From: Gillisia limnaea DSM 15749
GTDB taxonomy: Bacteria > Bacteroidota > Bacteroidia > Flavobacteriales > Flavobacteriaceae
DNA length: 54,565 bases
Reading direction: 5' to 3'
Assembly (NCBI RefSeq): GCF_000243235.1
Contig: NZ_JH594606.1
Coordinates: 247,995-302,559 of the forward strand
A model generated the notes under the pieces. The model saw nothing but the letters and a program-made list of their open reading frames with translations, was not told the origin of the DNA and made no database searches. A program made the translations under genes and the position numbers. Shown piece by piece: positions 26,281 through 33,217 of this stretch. The first letter of the stretch is position 1. Every line of letters starts with the position of its first letter.

Positions 26281-26575
26281 TATTTTTTTAGAAATATGTT
26301 ATAAAACTACTTTCTTAAAAGAAGCTTGTGAGAATTATTTAAAGGCTTCGATTACTCTCAATCATAAAATATGAACACTAAAATATTGATTTCCAGTTAT
26401 TTAAGCTGTATTTATTTACGGCTTCTGAGTCTATAAAACAATGGGGAAATTTTAAAAGCTTCATTGATTTCTGAGAAGAAATCAATCGATAACGATCTGC
26501 GGAAATTGACAACATCAATTACCCTGTAGCAAGTTAACGAGGTATATAAAAGGAAGAAATAATAAGAATTTTGAT
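26281..26575 (-). promoter_or_regulatory. Upstream region of the ilv operon with possible leader structures
   Basis: These 295 bases carry no clear gene. On the minus strand, the pairs TGAGA/TCTCA (26356-26360 with 26329-26333) and GAAGC/GCTTC (26345-26349 with 26321-26325) interleave and so exclude each other. The second is followed by TTTT, as in an attenuator. A 12-codon frame rich in Ile, Leu and Val codons (26358-26396) ends on the first base of the first hairpin, but it opens with CTG and has no ATG. The stems are only 5 bases, so this is tentative. No convincing promoter pair was seen. Confidence 0.25.
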
Positions 26576-26638
26576 GAAATCACGCCCGAGTGGGATCAGA
26601 GGGCATCTGGGGATTAAGCCCTTTTGTGGGATTAAAAA
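26576..26638 (+). repeat. Intergenic repeat, family 3, copy 1
   Basis: GAAAT, CGCCC, GAT, GCAT, GG-ATTAA, CCCTT, and TGTGGGATTAAAA occur in the same order and spacing as in 29852-29914. Each half can form a small stem (CGCCC/GGG and CCC/GGG). It lies in the divergent spacer between ilvD and the MATE gene. It may be a degenerate palindromic repeat. Confidence 0.4.
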
Positions 26639-26681
26639 ATATATTAAGTAAAATTTAGTAAGCAGCGCTTTATTATTCCTT

Positions 26682-26689
26682 TAATTTTG
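26682..26689 (+). promoter_or_regulatory. Perfect -7 element abutting the MATE gene
   Basis: TAATTTTG matches TAnnTTTG fully and ends only 6 bases before the ATG at 26696. If used, transcription would begin at or just before the start codon, giving a leaderless or nearly leaderless mRNA. No TTG is present at the matching -33 position. Confidence 0.35.
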
Positions 26690-26695
26690 CAGATA

Positions 26696-28066
26696 ATGAA
26701 AACAGAAATAAGGAATAAATATACAGAAGGCAGGATTTTCAATTCTCTTTTAAGTTTAGCGCTTCCCATTATTTTTGCGAATATCCTGCAAACAACCTAT
26801 CAGCTCATCGATACTTTCTGGCTGGGAAGGTTAGGCGCCAATGCAGTAGCTGCAGTGAGTTTAAGTTTTCCTGTCCTTTTTCTCGTTCTATCTCTTGGAA
26901 CAGGATTAACCCTGGCGGGAACCGTTATGGTCTCTAATTATAAAGGAGCCGATAATCAAAAAATGGTGGATTTCAGTTCGTCCCAAAGTGTTTTCCTGAT
27001 TTTTATTATTTCCGGTCTTCTGGCCGTTCTAAGCTATTTTTCAGCCGGACCTTTAATGAATATCATTGGTGCCGGGCCTGAAATCTATGATGATTCTGTA
27101 GCCTATTTTAAGGTTTCCTCCTTTGGATTTATCTTCCTTTTTATGTTTTTCATTTTTCAGTCCCTAATGCGGGGGATTGGAAATGTGATGCTTCCTGTTT
27201 ATATCATCCTTATTACCGTATTTCTTAATCTGGTATTGGATCCTCTGTTTATTTATGGATATGGGCCCATTCCGGGTTATGGAGTTGCCGGTGCTGCCTG
27301 GGCAAGTGTGATCACCCAGGGGATATCTGCAGTGATAGGGATTGCCATTTTACTGCGGGGAAAACACGGCATAAAGATTAGCTTTTCTTCTATGTATTTT
27401 GATATGAAAAGTCTTCGGAAGATATTCAATCTTGGGTTCCCTGCCAGTGTGGAACAATCTACCAGAGCATTGGGAATGACGATGATGGTTATTATCGTTA
27501 CCAGTTTTGGAAGCGAGATCGTCGCGGCTTACGGGATTGGGGCCAGGATTTTGAGTCTCATCGTTATTCCAGCGCTGGGATTAGGGATTGCAACTACTTC
27601 CCTGGTAGGCCAGAATATTGGCGCACGAAAAATTAAAAGAGCAGAACAGGTTGCCAATTTGAGCAATAAGATCGCTTTCTTTGGACTTACCGGTTTAGGA
27701 ATTATCCTGTTCCTCGTTGCTGAACCTTTAACAGCCTTCTTTATTCCAAACGATCCGGACGTTATTAAGGACGGAGCCTTATTTATAAAAATTATGGCTC
27801 CAAGTTTCGGGCTGTTGGGAGTACAACAGGTCATGAACGGAACTTTTAACGGGGCAGGATTCACCAAGGCTTCCATGCTTATCTCGATTATGAGTTTGTG
27901 GGTTGTCCGGTTTCCGCTGGCTTATGTGCTTTCCTATAACACTTCTCTGGGATATGAAGGCATTTGGTGGTCTTTTCCTATCTCCAACCTTATAGCTGCC
28001 ATTGCAGGATATATCTATTTTAAAATGGGATACTGGAAGATACGGGCTTTTAGGATGAGGGATTAA
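26696..28066 (+). CDS. MATE-family multidrug/cation efflux transporter
   Basis: The 456-residue inner-membrane protein has about 12 transmembrane helices in two homologous halves. LSLALPIIFANILQTTYQLIDTFWLGRLG is represented here by its core IDTFWLGRLGANAVAAVSLS, typical of the NorM/DinF MATE superfamily. The family exports drugs or metabolites in exchange for Na+ or H+. The start at ATG 26696 is preferred over the in-frame TTG at 26687, which lies inside the -7 element. It is a single gene ending in a terminator shared with the convergent gene. Substrate unknown. Confidence 0.92.
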   Translation: MKTEIRNKYTEGRIFNSLLSLALPIIFANILQTTYQLIDTFWLGRLGANAVAAVSLSFPVLFLVLSLGTGLTLAGTVMVSNYKGADNQKMVDFSSSQSVFLIFIISGLLAVLSYFSAGPLMNIIGAGPEIYDDSVAYFKVSSFGFIFLFMFFIFQSLMRGIGNVMLPVYIILITVFLNLVLDPLFIYGYGPIPGYGVAGAAWASVITQGISAVIGIAILLRGKHGIKISFSSMYFDMKSLRKIFNLGFPASVEQSTRALGMTMMVIIVTSFGSEIVAAYGIGARILSLIVIPALGLGIATTSLVGQNIGARKIKRAEQVANLSNKIAFFGLTGLGIILFLVAEPLTAFFIPNDPDVIKDGALFIKIMAPSFGLLGVQQVMNGTFNGAGFTKASMLISIMSLWVVRFPLAYVLSYNTSLGYEGIWWSFPISNLIAAIAGYIYFKMGYWKIRAFRMRD

Positions 28067-28074
28067 AAATGATA

Positions 28075-28112
28075 CTGCCGCAAAATTGGAGGACTTTGCG
28101 GCAGGTTTATAT
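28075..28112. terminator. Terminator between convergent MATE and GNAT-nitrilase genes
   Basis: Perfect 10-base arms CTGCCGCAAA (28075-28084) and TTTGCGGCAG (28095-28104) are followed by a T-rich stretch (GTTTATATTTTT) on the plus strand. On the minus strand the stem is followed by TATCATTTTTAA, so it could serve both genes. Confidence 0.8.
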
Positions 28113-28135
28113 TTTTGGGTTTAAGCTTCTTAAAA

Positions 28136-29659
28136 CTAATTCTTCCGTTTCAGGGAATAAAGATCCTTCCTTCGGTCTTTCATATTCCGTACACTTCCAA
28201 AAGCATGTAATTCCTTCAGGAGATCCAGATCCACATCTACAAGGAGCGTGCTTTCGGTATTGGGAGTTGCTTCAGCTTTGATCCCGTTCACAGGAAATGC
28301 AAAATCTGAAGGGGTGAAAACCGCACTTTGTGCATATTGAATATCCATGTTGTTTACTTTGGGCAAATTCCCTACAGATCCCGCAATAGCGACATAACAT
28401 TCATTTTCTACCGCCCTGGATTGGGCGCAAATTTTAACCCGGGAATACCCGTTCTGGGTATCGGTCATAAAAGGTACGAAAAGTATATTCATCCCTTCTT
28501 CTGCCAATAAGCGGGGAAGTTCTGGAAATTCAACATCGTAACAAATCAACACGCCAATTTTACCGCAATCTGTATCATAGGTTTCAAGGATATTTCCTCC
28601 CTTCATTCCCCACGCAGATTCTTCAGCCGGGGTAATATGCAGTTTTTCATATTTTTCATAACTACCATCCCTTCTGCAAAGAAATCCTACATTATGCATA
28701 TGTTCCCCTACTACCTGAGGCATACTTCCTGTGATGATATTTATATTATAATTCATTGCAAATTCCCGGAAAGTTTCAAGCAACCTGTCTGTATAAGAAG
28801 ATAGTCCGCGAATTGCTTCCGCTTCATTCATATGATTAAACTGCGCCATCAAGGGAGCATTGAACAATTCCGGAAACAGGATAAAATCACTTTGATAATC
28901 GCTCACTGCATCTACAAAAAATTCTATTTGAGAGACCAAAGAATCATAATCTTTAAACAGTCGCATTTGCCATTGTACCAATCCCAGTCTAACTACTGTC
29001 TTCTTGGTATCGATAAGCTTTTTCTCTTTGGTGTAATAGATATTATTCCATTCCATTAAAGTTGCAAATTCCATGCTATCCTCGTCTCCCGGCAAATATC
29101 CTTTGATCACCTTCTTTACGTGAAAATCATTGGACAGCTGAAATGATAAAACAGGATCGTGTATTTCCTTCAGCTTTACCTTGTCAATATATTTTTTTGG
29201 AGTTAGTTCTTCAGCATAACCTGCGTAATTCGGGATACGACCGCCAAAAATTATGGCTTTTAGGTTTAGTTGTTCGCAAAGTTCCTTTCTGGCCTCATAC
29301 AATCTGCGGCCCAATCTCATTCCACGATAATCCGGATGTATAAAGACATCTATTCCGTAAAGAACATCCCCTATCTTGGTATGCGTTGAAAAATTTTCTC
29401 CTCCAATTATGTCCTCATATTTATGATTTGCGTCGAATTTATCATAATCTACAATTATGGACAAAGCACAACCAGCAATTTTACCATCGATCTCAATACA
29501 AAACTGACCATCGGGAAATTTATTGATAAGCGTTTTGATCTCAGCCTTGCTCCAGTATTCATCGGCCATTGTTTTATAGCTTTTGATCATGGATATCTTC
29601 AATTGCTGATAATCCTTTAATCTTAAATTCCTTAATTCTATTTTAGCTGAATCTATCAC
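28136..29659 (-). CDS. Bifunctional GNAT acetyltransferase / carbon-nitrogen hydrolase
   Basis: The 507-residue protein is a fusion. Residues about 5-190 form a GNAT domain (acyl-CoA loop RGMRLGRRLYEAR at 112-124). Residues about 222-490 form a nitrilase-superfamily amidase with the complete catalytic triad: Glu264 (LFPELFNAP), Lys339 (EKLHITPAEE) and Cys373 (VLICYDVEFPEL). Both halves look intact, so one polypeptide may both acylate an amine and cleave an amide. The fusion is widespread in Bacteroidota, but its substrate is unknown to me. No signal peptide is present, so it is cytoplasmic. It is transcribed alone toward the terminator at 28.1 kb. Confidence 0.88.
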   Translation of the reverse strand: MIDSAKIELRNLRLKDYQQLKISMIKSYKTMADEYWSKAEIKTLINKFPDGQFCIEIDGKIAGCALSIIVDYDKFDANHKYEDIIGGENFSTHTKIGDVLYGIDVFIHPDYRGMRLGRRLYEARKELCEQLNLKAIIFGGRIPNYAGYAEELTPKKYIDKVKLKEIHDPVLSFQLSNDFHVKKVIKGYLPGDEDSMEFATLMEWNNIYYTKEKKLIDTKKTVVRLGLVQWQMRLFKDYDSLVSQIEFFVDAVSDYQSDFILFPELFNAPLMAQFNHMNEAEAIRGLSSYTDRLLETFREFAMNYNINIITGSMPQVVGEHMHNVGFLCRRDGSYEKYEKLHITPAEESAWGMKGGNILETYDTDCGKIGVLICYDVEFPELPRLLAEEGMNILFVPFMTDTQNGYSRVKICAQSRAVENECYVAIAGSVGNLPKVNNMDIQYAQSAVFTPSDFAFPVNGIKAEATPNTESTLLVDVDLDLLKELHAFGSVRNMKDRRKDLYSLKRKN

Positions 29660-29851
29660 GTACGTATTTAATTAGTAGGCTGCGAAGATACTCAGGAAAT
29701 CATTTATTCTGAAGATTCTCAGGTTAAAATAAGTTAAAGCCGGTAAAGCTGAAGAAAAAACAGAAACTTTTGAGCTTTGCTATGAATTAAAAAATAACCG
29801 AAAAGAAAGTTCCCGACATATTTAAAAGCCAGAAATATCCGGAATTCCGAA

Positions 29852-29914
29852 GAAATTTCGCCCTAATGCGATGGGAGCATTAAGGAATTAAACCCTCAAT
29901 GAGGGGGATTAAAA
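29852..29914 (+). repeat. Intergenic repeat, family 3, copy 2, in the 29660-29964 spacer
   Basis: The spacer between the GNAT-nitrilase start and the response-regulator end has no gene. It holds a copy of the element at 26576-26638, including an exact CCCTC-ATT-GAGGG stem on the minus strand that is shared with the leuB downstream region. On the minus strand it lies about 50 bases after the response-regulator stop codon, preceded by a TTGCTT/AAGCAA stem near 29936-29955, so it may work as a terminator for that operon. Confidence 0.45.
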
Positions 29915-29964
29915 TCTACAAAAAGGCCAGCGTTGCTTTGGGTTGCGAAGCAAAGAAGCTTGAA

Positions 29965-30597
29965 CTAGAAACTTACCATCTTATTTTTAACTGCGAAAAG
30001 AACCAGCCCTACCCTGCTTTTTAATTCCAGCTTTTGAAACAAAGCTTCCCGGTAACCGTCAATGGTTTTTGGGCTAAGGTTCATCTCATCAGCAACTTGC
30101 TTATACGTGCGTTCACTACAGGCCAAATTGATAAATTCAATTTCCCGCTGACTAAAATTCTTAAATGTTTTTTGTTCCTTAGGACATTTAAGTGCTTCAG
30201 AAAAATCTTCATTTAAATAATAGCCGGAATTGCTTACACAATTAAGTGCAAAAAAGAATTCATCAGGCTCTATATCCTTCAACAAATACCCTCTACAACC
30301 GGTCTTTATCATTTTGATAATGATCTCTTCCTCGTGCTCCATAGTTAAAGCCAGCACTTTTTGCGAAGGATACTTATCCTTAAGCCACTCCATAGTCTCA
30401 ATGCCATTCAAAACCGGCATTCGAATATCGAGCAAGACTATGTCCGGATGTTTTTTATTGGCCAAAAAATAATCTATTAGTTCCTGTCCATTCTTAAATA
30501 CCGAGAGGACTTCGTATTCCTGAAAAGAATTCACAAGCCCCTTTAGGGATTGTGCAAAAAGATTGTGGTCATCAACAATCGCGATCGTTTTGTTCAT
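29965..30597 (-). CDS. NarL/LuxR-type response regulator
   Basis: The 210-residue cytoplasmic transcription factor has an N-terminal receiver domain with acidic pocket (DDH at 9-11) and phospho-acceptor Asp57 (IVLLDIRMP), conserved Thr (LALTMEHEEE) and Lys (GYLLKD). The C-terminal HTH of the LuxR type (FSQREIEFINLACSERTYKQ, then VADEMNLSPKTIDGYREAL) ends the protein. It overlaps the kinase gene by 4 bases, so the two form a cognate pair. Its targets may include the two nearby small-RNA promoters (inference from position and shared box). Confidence 0.94.
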   Translation of the reverse strand: MNKTIAIVDDHNLFAQSLKGLVNSFQEYEVLSVFKNGQELIDYFLANKKHPDIVLLDIRMPVLNGIETMEWLKDKYPSQKVLALTMEHEEEIIIKMIKTGCRGYLLKDIEPDEFFFALNCVSNSGYYLNEDFSEALKCPKEQKTFKNFSQREIEFINLACSERTYKQVADEMNLSPKTIDGYREALFQKLELKSRVGLVLFAVKNKMVSF

Positions 30598-31382
30598 TTT
30601 GATGCTATTTCCTTGATTGGATAAAGTAAATATAAAGAAGTTCCCATAGTTTCAGAAGATTTTAAACTAAAGTCTGTTTGAATAAGTTCTGCCCTACTTT
30701 TCATATTCAAAAGGCCGGAACTTTTTTGTACTTTCTCTGTGTTAAAACCGGTTCCATTATCTGATGCCTGAATTTTCAAGGCTACAGGAGTATAACAAAA
30801 TGATATCTCTAGTTTTTCCGCTTTTGAATGTTTAATCGCATTGCTACAAAATTCCTGAAGGATCCGGAATAGGATAATAGCATCTTTTTGAGGGAGCTCT
30901 ATGCTTTCTCCTGCACTATGAAATTCTGTTTCTAAAATATTTAGCCTTTTAAATCTGGAAAGTTCATTTTTAACCGAAGCTTCCAAGCCCGCATAATGAA
31001 CAACTTCGTTATTCAGGGATTTGGAAAGGGAACGTACTTCCTGCAGGGAATTTGCAACCACCGCTTTAATTTCGGCTATAGCAGATTTTCCCGGCTCTTC
31101 AGTTTTCCCGGCAAGCATATTAAGCTGCATATTGGCCACAGACAATAATTGCCCAATATTATCGTGCAGTTCCCAGCCTACATTCTTTAAGGTTTGTTCC
31201 TGTATTTCCAGTTTAGATTGGGTGAGTTCCTTTTCGAAACGTTTTTCAGCTTCAAATTTTTCATAAATAAGCTTATTTTTTCGCTTTTGAAAGGTGATAA
31301 AAAATACGATCCCGAAGGTTGTCAGGAATAAAATGACCACAATAAAATAAACTATAAGTATAAGTTCTTCTTTTGCCAGCAT
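30594..31382 (-). CDS. Sensor histidine kinase, HisKA_3 type with one membrane helix
   Basis: The 262-residue kinase has a single N-terminal membrane helix (about 8-30), a short coiled coil (35-66), the HisKA_3 dimerisation and phospho-acceptor motif with His73 (WELHDNIGQLLS) and an HATPase_c domain (N box FCSNAIKHS, G box ASDNGTGFN). It has no extracytoplasmic or PAS sensor domain, so the signal must come through another protein. The seven-helix membrane protein next door is the obvious candidate. It is the upstream gene of the kinase-regulator pair and has a promoter-like TATTTTTG about 32 bases before its start. Confidence 0.93.
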   Translation of the reverse strand: MLAKEELILIVYFIVVILFLTTFGIVFFITFQKRKNKLIYEKFEAEKRFEKELTQSKLEIQEQTLKNVGWELHDNIGQLLSVANMQLNMLAGKTEEPGKSAIAEIKAVVANSLQEVRSLSKSLNNEVVHYAGLEASVKNELSRFKRLNILETEFHSAGESIELPQKDAIILFRILQEFCSNAIKHSKAEKLEISFCYTPVALKIQASDNGTGFNTEKVQKSSGLLNMKSRAELIQTDFSLKSSETMGTSLYLLYPIKEIASK

Positions 31383-31413
31383 ATTTTAACCCTTATTCTA
31401 TTATTAGGATACT

Positions 31414-31421
31414 CAAAAATA
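31414..31421 (-). promoter_or_regulatory. -7 element of the kinase/regulator operon
   Basis: On the minus strand TATTTTTG matches TAnnTTTG fully; transcription would start about 25 bases before the kinase ATG at 31382. No TTG stands at the -33 distance, which suggests activator dependence or weak use. Confidence 0.4.
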
Positions 31422-31457
31422 AGGTATAAAATTTAACATAACCTTCTACTTTCAGAT

Positions 31458-31508
31458 AAAAAAGGGGAAAAAGCCCCTTGTAGTCCTTTTTTACATGATC
31501 TACTTTCG
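31458..31508 (+). promoter_or_regulatory. Promoter of small RNA copy 1 with conserved upstream box
   Basis: AAAAAAGGGGAAAAA plus GCCCCTTG (31458-31480) contains the dyad AAGGGG...CCCCTT and ends in the -33 TTG (31478-31480). Exactly 20 bases later lies TACTTTCG (31501-31508), a one-mismatch -7 element. The second RNA copy has the same box with 21 of 23 bases identical and the same spacing. The dyad at about -55 to -33 is placed like an activator site. Confidence 0.62.
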
Positions 31509-31512
31509 TATT

Positions 31513-31617
31513 GTCATTTTAGTTAGCTAAAGTGTTTTGGGGAAAATAAAGTGTCGTCTGTAAAAAAAATATAAATAGGTAGGGCTATAAGTATTTTATT
31601 TTGACGGCACTTTTTTA
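31513..31617 (+). ncRNA. Small structured RNA, copy 1
   Basis: The RNA is about 105 nt, with no open frame. From 5' to 3' it has hairpin TTTAG-TTAG-CTAAA (31518-31531), an unpaired conserved TGTTTTGGGG (31532-31542), and a long 3' stem AAGTGTCGTC/GACGGCACTT (31549-31558 with 31603-31612) ending in a T run. An inner stem AAAATAT/GTATTTT leads to the apical ATAG-GTAGGG-CTAT. The long stem contains a T-G pair that would be an A-C mismatch on the other strand, which fixes the orientation as plus. Copy 2 (33056-33166) has the same plan with compensatory changes. Neighbouring genes are all on the minus strand, so this is a freestanding transcript. The Rfam Flavo-1 family should be compared; I cannot confirm identity. 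Confidence 0.68.
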
Positions 31618-31804
31618 TTTTCCCAATTTCTTTCAATCGATTTTTAAAATCTTAATCTATAAAATTTATTCTATATTTCATCTTTCCGGAACCAAAACCC
31701 TGTTATTTTGTAAGTATCCATTTTTTTTTAAAGGGTTTTAATTAAAAGGATTGTTCTTTTGGTATACGATAACCATTAATGCTTATAGGCATCTTTACAA
31801 ATTT

Positions 31805-32536
31805 TCAATATTCCAAATATACCCCGTTTGGCTTACTTTGCTTTGAGGAAATTATAAATCCCAAGATAAACATACCATACATAAACACATTGGAAAGAAA
31901 AATAATTAAGCCATGTAATGCGACAAAATCCGGACTTGCAGTGGTAAAATATTTGCTGTAAATAAATAAAGGGGTTACAACCAAATGCCAGATCAATCCC
32001 CCAACCGATACATAAAATACCAGATTTTTATAAAAATTCAGGATTTTGTCACTTTTGAGCATTTCATAATAATAGGCCATGATGCAAATTATTAAAATAA
32101 GGGTTCCAGAAACTGAAGTATAAGCAGAATATCCAATGAAGAAAATTTTGGAAAAAACAAGGTTTATTATTACTGTAATCCCGAAAAACAAAGCTGTAAA
32201 AGTTAATATACGCCTTATTTTAGCTGAATTTAGATGGAGAATAAAAAAGAAAAAATACGTCGTAAAGGACACCAAATAATAAGAATTATACAACCAGTAA
32301 TTTCTTTCAAATGGGGAATTCCTTAAAAATTCAAGTCCTTTATAATCAGTAAAGTATGCATATACTGCATATAAACCAACCATTTCTACAAACACCGTTA
32401 ACCATAAAAAATATACAAACAGCCGTATTATACTTTTGGGATGCGGAGTTTTAAATAAATAATAGGTACCTGCCAATGCAGCCAATAATTCGACAAAGTG
32501 TCCTATAAAAAGGTCTTCCAGGTAATATTCCAGCAA
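31805..32536 (-). CDS. Unrecognised seven-helix membrane protein
   Basis: I do not recognise the family. The 243-residue protein has about seven hydrophobic helices (10-28, 36-59, 81-101, 107-129, 134-158, 170-193, 204-229), short loops rich in Tyr and Phe, and no signal peptide or enzymatic motif. Small conserved-looking polar or charged residues lie within helices (Glu16, Glu51, His184). Its position between a small hypothetical gene (11 bases upstream) and a histidine kinase lacking a sensor domain suggests that it detects or transports the signal for that kinase (inference). A small-RNA gene lies between it and the kinase on the opposite strand. Confidence 0.72.
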   Translation of the reverse strand: MLEYYLEDLFIGHFVELLAALAGTYYLFKTPHPKSIIRLFVYFLWLTVFVEMVGLYAVYAYFTDYKGLEFLRNSPFERNYWLYNSYYLVSFTTYFFFFILHLNSAKIRRILTFTALFFGITVIINLVFSKIFFIGYSAYTSVSGTLILIICIMAYYYEMLKSDKILNFYKNLVFYVSVGGLIWHLVVTPLFIYSKYFTTASPDFVALHGLIIFLSNVFMYGMFILGFIISSKQSKPNGVYLEY

Positions 32537-32547
32537 TTCTTAAAAGA

Positions 32548-32925
32548 TTAATATTCTGTTGGAGGCCTGCCGCCCATAACAGTATTTAAGGGCTCGATCT
32601 CGTAATTGTTTTCATTCTTTTCCTCTTCTTCTAAGGCTTCTCCGCCTTTGGTAGGTGCCAAAAAAACGGTACTATAGCTTTTCTTTGGGCCGTTTTTTGG
32701 ATAAGCGGCAAAATAAATCCTAATTCCGGGATTTTCTATCCCTTGTTCCCTGGATTTTTCCTTTACATAATCAAGATATTCCTGAAGTTCTTCAACGCTA
32801 AATGAAAATTCGCGGGTATCTTCATATCCCTGACCCCGCAAGATCTCTTTTCCCCTGGAGTTTTTCCAGTTAGCCTGAAGACCCCTGGCCTCTTCTACAC
32901 TAATACATTTCTTTGGACGATTCAT
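32548..32925 (-). CDS. Small hypothetical cytoplasmic protein
   Basis: I do not recognise a characterised family. The 125 residues are hydrophilic, with no signal peptide or membrane helix. An ordered part (residues 8-92, SVEEARGLQANWKNSRG, FSVEELQEYLDYVKEKS, GIRIYFAAYPKNGPKKSYST, VFLAPT) is followed by an acidic, probably disordered tail ending in GGRPPTEY. The strand-helix pattern with a YFAAYP/VFLAP pair suggests a small alpha-beta domain. It is co-transcribed with the seven-helix protein (11-base spacer) and belongs to the putative sensory unit. Confidence 0.7.
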   Translation of the reverse strand: MNRPKKCISVEEARGLQANWKNSRGKEILRGQGYEDTREFSFSVEELQEYLDYVKEKSREQGIENPGIRIYFAAYPKNGPKKSYSTVFLAPTKGGEALEEEEKNENNYEIEPLNTVMGGRPPTEY

Positions 32926-33000
32926 ATTGTTTCTTATGCTTCTTAAAATTAAGTTAAGATAAAAATAGAAAAATAATTAGGTTAAACCTTCCCTAAATTT

Positions 33001-33051
33001 AAAAAAGGGGAAAAATACCCTTGTGCCAGCAAGGCTTTAAATTTACTTTTG
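33001..33051 (+). promoter_or_regulatory. Promoter of small RNA copy 2 with conserved upstream box
   Basis: AAAAAAGGGGAAAAA plus TACCCTTG (33001-33023) repeats the box of copy 1 and ends in the -33 TTG (33021-33023). After exactly 20 bases comes TACTTTTG (33044-33051), a full match to TAnnTTTG. Equal lengths of box, spacer and -7 element in both copies argue for selection. Confidence 0.65.
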
Positions 33052-33055
33052 TATT

Positions 33056-33166
33056 AATGTTTTAGTTAGCTAAAATGTTTTGGGGTTAAAAAGTGTCGTT
33101 AAAAGTGATAAGGGATTTGTAGGTAGGGCTGCAAAAAACTAATAATCACATAACGGCACTTTTTCG
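33056..33166 (+). ncRNA. Small structured RNA, copy 2
   Basis: This is the second copy of the element at 31513. The 5' hairpin TTTTAG-TTAG-CTAAAA lies at 33060-33075, followed by TGTTTTGGGG. The long stem is AAGTGTCGTTA/TAACGGCACTT (33091-33101 with 33151-33161) and ends in TTTTT. Inside, GTGAT/ATCAC forms a second stem, and TTTGTAG-GTAGGG-CTGCAAA (33116-33135) is a 7-base apical hairpin with the same GTAGGG loop as copy 1. Compared with copy 1, a C-G pair of the long stem is T-A, and an A-T pair of the apical stem is G-C, while pairing is kept. It lies between pxpC and the small hypothetical gene, opposite to both. Confidence 0.68.
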
Positions 33167-33217
33167 TTTATGCTTATTTTTAAAAAATTGACTGTTTATT
33201 ATTATTTTGGAAAAGGG

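Noticed and set aside
31513-31617. Riboswitch or leader of a protein gene as explanation of the small RNA
   Set aside because: No plus-strand gene follows either copy; the transcript ends at its own terminator.
31779-31961. Plus-strand 60-codon frame near small RNA copy 1
   Set aside because: It is the antisense shadow of the seven-helix membrane protein, and no similar frame accompanies copy 2.
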